Assembly: GCA_021371935.1 (NCBI GenBank)
Contig: JAJFVF010000022.1
Span: 62,001-126,000 of the forward strand
Direction: 5' to 3'
Length of the DNA stretch: 64,000 nucleotides
From: a bacterium
Lineage (GTDB): Bacteria; Armatimonadota; UBA5829
The notes under the pieces were generated by a model that worked only from the letters and a program-made list of their open reading frames with translations, searched no databases and was not told where the DNA came from. Below, in pieces: positions 61,751 through 64,000 of the stretch. The first letter of the stretch is position 1, and each line of letters opens with the position of its first letter. The position numbers and the translations under genes were made by a program.

Positions 61751-63139
61751 TTGGATAGTAAATCAATACTCATAATTGACGATGAGGCCGGACTGAGAGA
61801 CGTTATGTCTCAGCTATTTGAGGATGCAGGTTACGAAACCGCAGCCGCCCCGGACGGCGCGGCAGGACTTGCATCGGCCAGAGCGGGTGACTTCGACCTT
61901 GTGATACTGGATATGAGCCTGCCGAAAATGAGCGGGTTGGAAGTGCTTGGTGGAATAAAGGAAGAAAAACCGGACCTGCCTGTCATCATGGTGACCGCAT
62001 TCGGAAGCACCCAGACCGCCATCGAGGCCATGAGACTCGGGGCTTATGATTATATCACCAAACCTTTCGAGCTTGACGAACTGCAGATTGTCGCTGAACG
62101 TGCACTCCAGCAGAAGAGAGTGATCGACGAAAACCGGTTCCTAAGAGGCGAACTCAAGAAGAAATACGGATTTGACAACATCATAGGAACCAACCAAGAC
62201 GTCCAGAGGGCATATGTCATGGCAGCACAGGTCGCGCCGACCAATGCCACCGTGCTCATTACAGGCGAGACAGGCACAGGTAAAGAGTATCTCGCTCGAA
62301 CAATCCATTACCAGAGCGGGCGGGCTTCAGGGCCGTTTGTGAAAGTCAACTGCGCTGCGCTCTCGGAAAGCCTGCTTGAAAGTGAACTCTTCGGGCACGA
62401 AAAAGGAGCATTTACACACGCAGTTACCCGACATATCGGACGGTTTGAAGTGGCGGATAAAGGCACCATCTTTCTTGACGAAATTGGGGAAGTCTCACTA
62501 TCGGTCCAGACAAAACTGCTTAGAGTGCTGCAGGAAAAGCAGTTTGAGCGGGTCGGCGGCAGCGAGACGCTGAATGTGGATGTCCGTGTGATTGCCGCCA
62601 CTAATTGCGACCTCATGCAGGCAATCAAAGACAAAAAATTCCGTGAAGACCTCTACTACAGGCTCAATGTCATCACATTGAACCTGCCGCCAGTCCGGCA
62701 GCGTGGCGACGACATAGAACTCTTTGCCCATCATTTCCTGAAAATATATGCAGACGAGACCGCAAAGAATGTGATGGACTTCAATGATGAAGCCCTCGAA
62801 GCTCTGAAAAATCATGAATGGCCGGGAAATGTGCGAGAACTGGAGAATGCAATAGAGCGGGCTGTGATTCTATGCAACAGCCGCACAATCCGGCCTGAAC
62901 ACCTCATGCTCAACCACAATAACCACCCCACCCCCTCGACTTCACCAAAGTCGATCATGGATGGTATAGCCCCAATGGCTCCGCTCAGGGATTTAGAGAA
63001 AATCCACATAGAACGAGTGCTCAAAGCCAAGAACTGGAACCAGTCTGCTGCAGCGCAGGTGCTCGGGATCGACAGAAAAACACTCAGAAATAAGATCAGG
63101 GAATTTCACCTGGAAAAAGAGGAATGCCAAAAAGTTTGA
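61751..63139 (+). CDS. NtrC-type sigma-54 activator / response regulator
   Basis: 462 residues. Receiver domain with DLVILDMSLPKMSG (phospho-Asp) and VMVTAFGS. AAA+ domain with GETGTGKEYLARTIHYQSG (Walker A), the sigma-54 contact loop reading GAFTHA instead of GAFTGA (His223), and DKGTIFLDEIGEVSL (Walker B). C-terminal Fis-type helix-turn-helix: NWNQSAAAQVLGIDRKTLRNKI. TTG start 10 bp after the kinase stop. It probably acts with RpoN (48919). Confidence 0.94.
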   Translation: MDSKSILIIDDEAGLRDVMSQLFEDAGYETAAAPDGAAGLASARAGDFDLVILDMSLPKMSGLEVLGGIKEEKPDLPVIMVTAFGSTQTAIEAMRLGAYDYITKPFELDELQIVAERALQQKRVIDENRFLRGELKKKYGFDNIIGTNQDVQRAYVMAAQVAPTNATVLITGETGTGKEYLARTIHYQSGRASGPFVKVNCAALSESLLESELFGHEKGAFTHAVTRHIGRFEVADKGTIFLDEIGEVSLSVQTKLLRVLQEKQFERVGGSETLNVDVRVIAATNCDLMQAIKDKKFREDLYYRLNVITLNLPPVRQRGDDIELFAHHFLKIYADETAKNVMDFNDEALEALKNHEWPGNVRELENAIERAVILCNSRTIRPEHLMLNHNNHPTPSTSPKSIMDGIAPMAPLRDLEKIHIERVLKAKNWNQSAAAQVLGIDRKTLRNKIREFHLEKEECQKV

Positions 63140-63194
63140 GCGACCTCAAGAAGTAGGCCGATCCATTAGCAGTGAATTAGTTGCTTGAAACTGA

Positions 63195-64000
63195 TCAGCG
63201 GTGAGACTGCGCGACTTTCAAGACCGTGTCAAAAATTGCCTCGGCCATTTCCTGTAAAGGCACTACCTTGTCGACCACACCCATTTCAGCAGCCGCCCTG
63301 GGCATTCCGTAGACCACGCAACTTGACTCGTGCTCGCCAAGCGTTACTCCACCGGCATCCTTTATCAGCTTAAGGCCGTTCGCTCCGTCACGTCCCATAC
63401 CCGTAAGGACTACACCGATCAGCCTGTCATGAAACACCGGAACAGCCGAGGCCATGGTGACATCAGCCGACGGTCTGACACCCCAAAGGGGAGGATCGCT
63501 GGTAATATGAACAATGCCGCGTTTGTCAAAAACAGTGTGAAAACCAGACTTGGCAAACATGACATCGCCCGGCTTTATTGTGTCACCTTCGGCACTCTCA
63601 CGCACGTTGAGGATCGTTTGAGTATCGAGGTCGCGCGCAAATGGACCGGTGAAACCCGGCGGCAGATGCTGTACTATCACATATGCCACACCGTCGGAAT
63701 CCGTGAGATCGGGAATCAAAGTGCGCAGAGCGCGCGGACCGCCGGTCGAGGACGCAATCATGACAATGGGAAATTTGGTGATTGCAGGTCTGGAAGTCTG
63801 AACGCGCGGATGCGAAGGCGCCTGTTCCACGAGGCTCAGATGTGATACCTCCACATCGGCGGCAGCAAGAACCTTTGCGACCAGGTCTTCGGCAAGCATG
63901 GACATGCCCAGACCTAGAGAGCTGTTGGGCTTTGCCATGACATCCACCGCACCATAACGCAGAGCCTGGACACTTTCAGTGGCGCCCTGGGTCGTAAGTG
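63195..64000 (-). CDS. cheB: CheB-type protein-glutamate methylesterase (5' end outside window)
   Basis: Removes methyl groups from chemoreceptors and deamidates them; a response regulator. The frame runs open to the window edge and enters as LTTQGATESVQALRYGAVDV MAKP, the end of a receiver domain. The CheB catalytic domain follows with IASSTGGPRALRTLI (Ser), VQHLPPGFTGPFA (His), and LTGMGRDGANGLKLIKDAGG (Asp). About 268 residues are present. The gene suggests chemotaxis genes beyond the edge. Confidence 0.93.
   Translation of the reverse strand, partial: LTTQGATESVQALRYGAVDVMAKPNSSLGLGMSMLAEDLVAKVLAAADVEVSHLSLVEQAPSHPRVQTSRPAITKFPIVMIASSTGGPRALRTLIPDLTDSDGVAYVIVQHLPPGFTGPFARDLDTQTILNVRESAEGDTIKPGDVMFAKSGFHTVFDKRGIVHITSDPPLWGVRPSADVTMASAVPVFHDRLIGVVLTGMGRDGANGLKLIKDAGGVTLGEHESSCVVYGMPRAAAEMGVVDKVVPLQEMAEAIFDTVLKVAQSHR

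Noticed and set aside
1-64000. CRISPR array or intact insertion sequence
   Set aside because: No regularly spaced direct repeats and no transposase ORF was seen.

Overview
The window is bacterial chromosome of roughly even GC, densely coded on both strands. The best guess is an Armatimonadota-like organism. Two adjacent pseudopilin-like genes (53184-55000) carry the N-terminus '[19 protein letters not shown]' followed by FPVFA(K/R)AR, which is typical of that phylum. The folate-dependent tRNA methylase TrmFO, a SigH-type sigma factor, a GH116 glycosidase and a PEP-CTERM miniprotein fit the same picture. This assignment is inference from protein style, not from a marker gene.

Layout. 1-6400: end of cmk, plsC, an EEP-family hydrolase, a large secreted glycosidase-like protein and a CBS-DUF1385 membrane protein. 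6400-9600: rpmB, tRNA-Arg(TCG), a PHP histidinol phosphatase, a UxaE-like uronate epimerase, and an unreported 52-codon gene with its own terminator. 9600-16600: a CaCA exchanger behind a yybP-ykoY (Mn2+) riboswitch, then DapA-like, epimerase, TlpA-like, UroD-like and OPA/GlpT-like genes. 16700-24300: DUF4139 protein, tyrS, a PEP-CTERM miniprotein, and a compact minus-strand run lysA / M50 protease / trpS / trmFO. 24400-30300: the most unusual block. A 1046-residue lipoprotein with a caspase-like C-terminal domain is followed by three truncated paralogous cassettes, small membrane-anchored partner genes and three copies of one GC-rich hairpin. 30300-34300: SpoIIE-type phosphatase, lipoprotein and DAHP synthase. 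34300-39500: an osmoadaptation operon (mscS, ablA, sodium:solute symporter, ablB) behind a c-di-AMP (ydaO/yuaA) riboswitch. 39500-48800: hydroxyacid dehydrogenase, radical SAM, sugar isomerase, BON protein, GH116, STAS, pepA and an STN-domain protein. 48900-58400: rpoN, CCA-adding enzyme, a translin-family protein, pseudopilins, FAD oxidoreductase, STAS, orphan DNA methyltransferase and SigH. 58700-64000: a Re-citrate/isopropylmalate-synthase-like enzyme fused to a Cache-like sensor domain, a PAS histidine kinase with its sigma-54 activator, and the end of cheB.

How the genes work together. Two riboswitches link ion and osmotic stress to transporters: Mn2+ to an exchanger, and c-di-AMP to a mechanosensitive channel plus N-epsilon-acetyl-beta-lysine synthesis. 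RpoN and an NtrC-type regulator occur together, and several sigma/anti-sigma-type parts (SpoIIE phosphatase, two STAS proteins, SigH) suggest layered stress or developmental control. Several glycosidase- and uronate-related genes point to plant or polysaccharide carbon. Many intergenic gaps carry clustered short dispersed repeats.

The candidate undescribed system is the 24412-30264 array. It looks like a diversifying surface lipoprotein whose protease-like tail is paired with a small membrane protein and is repeated as 5'-truncated cassettes.
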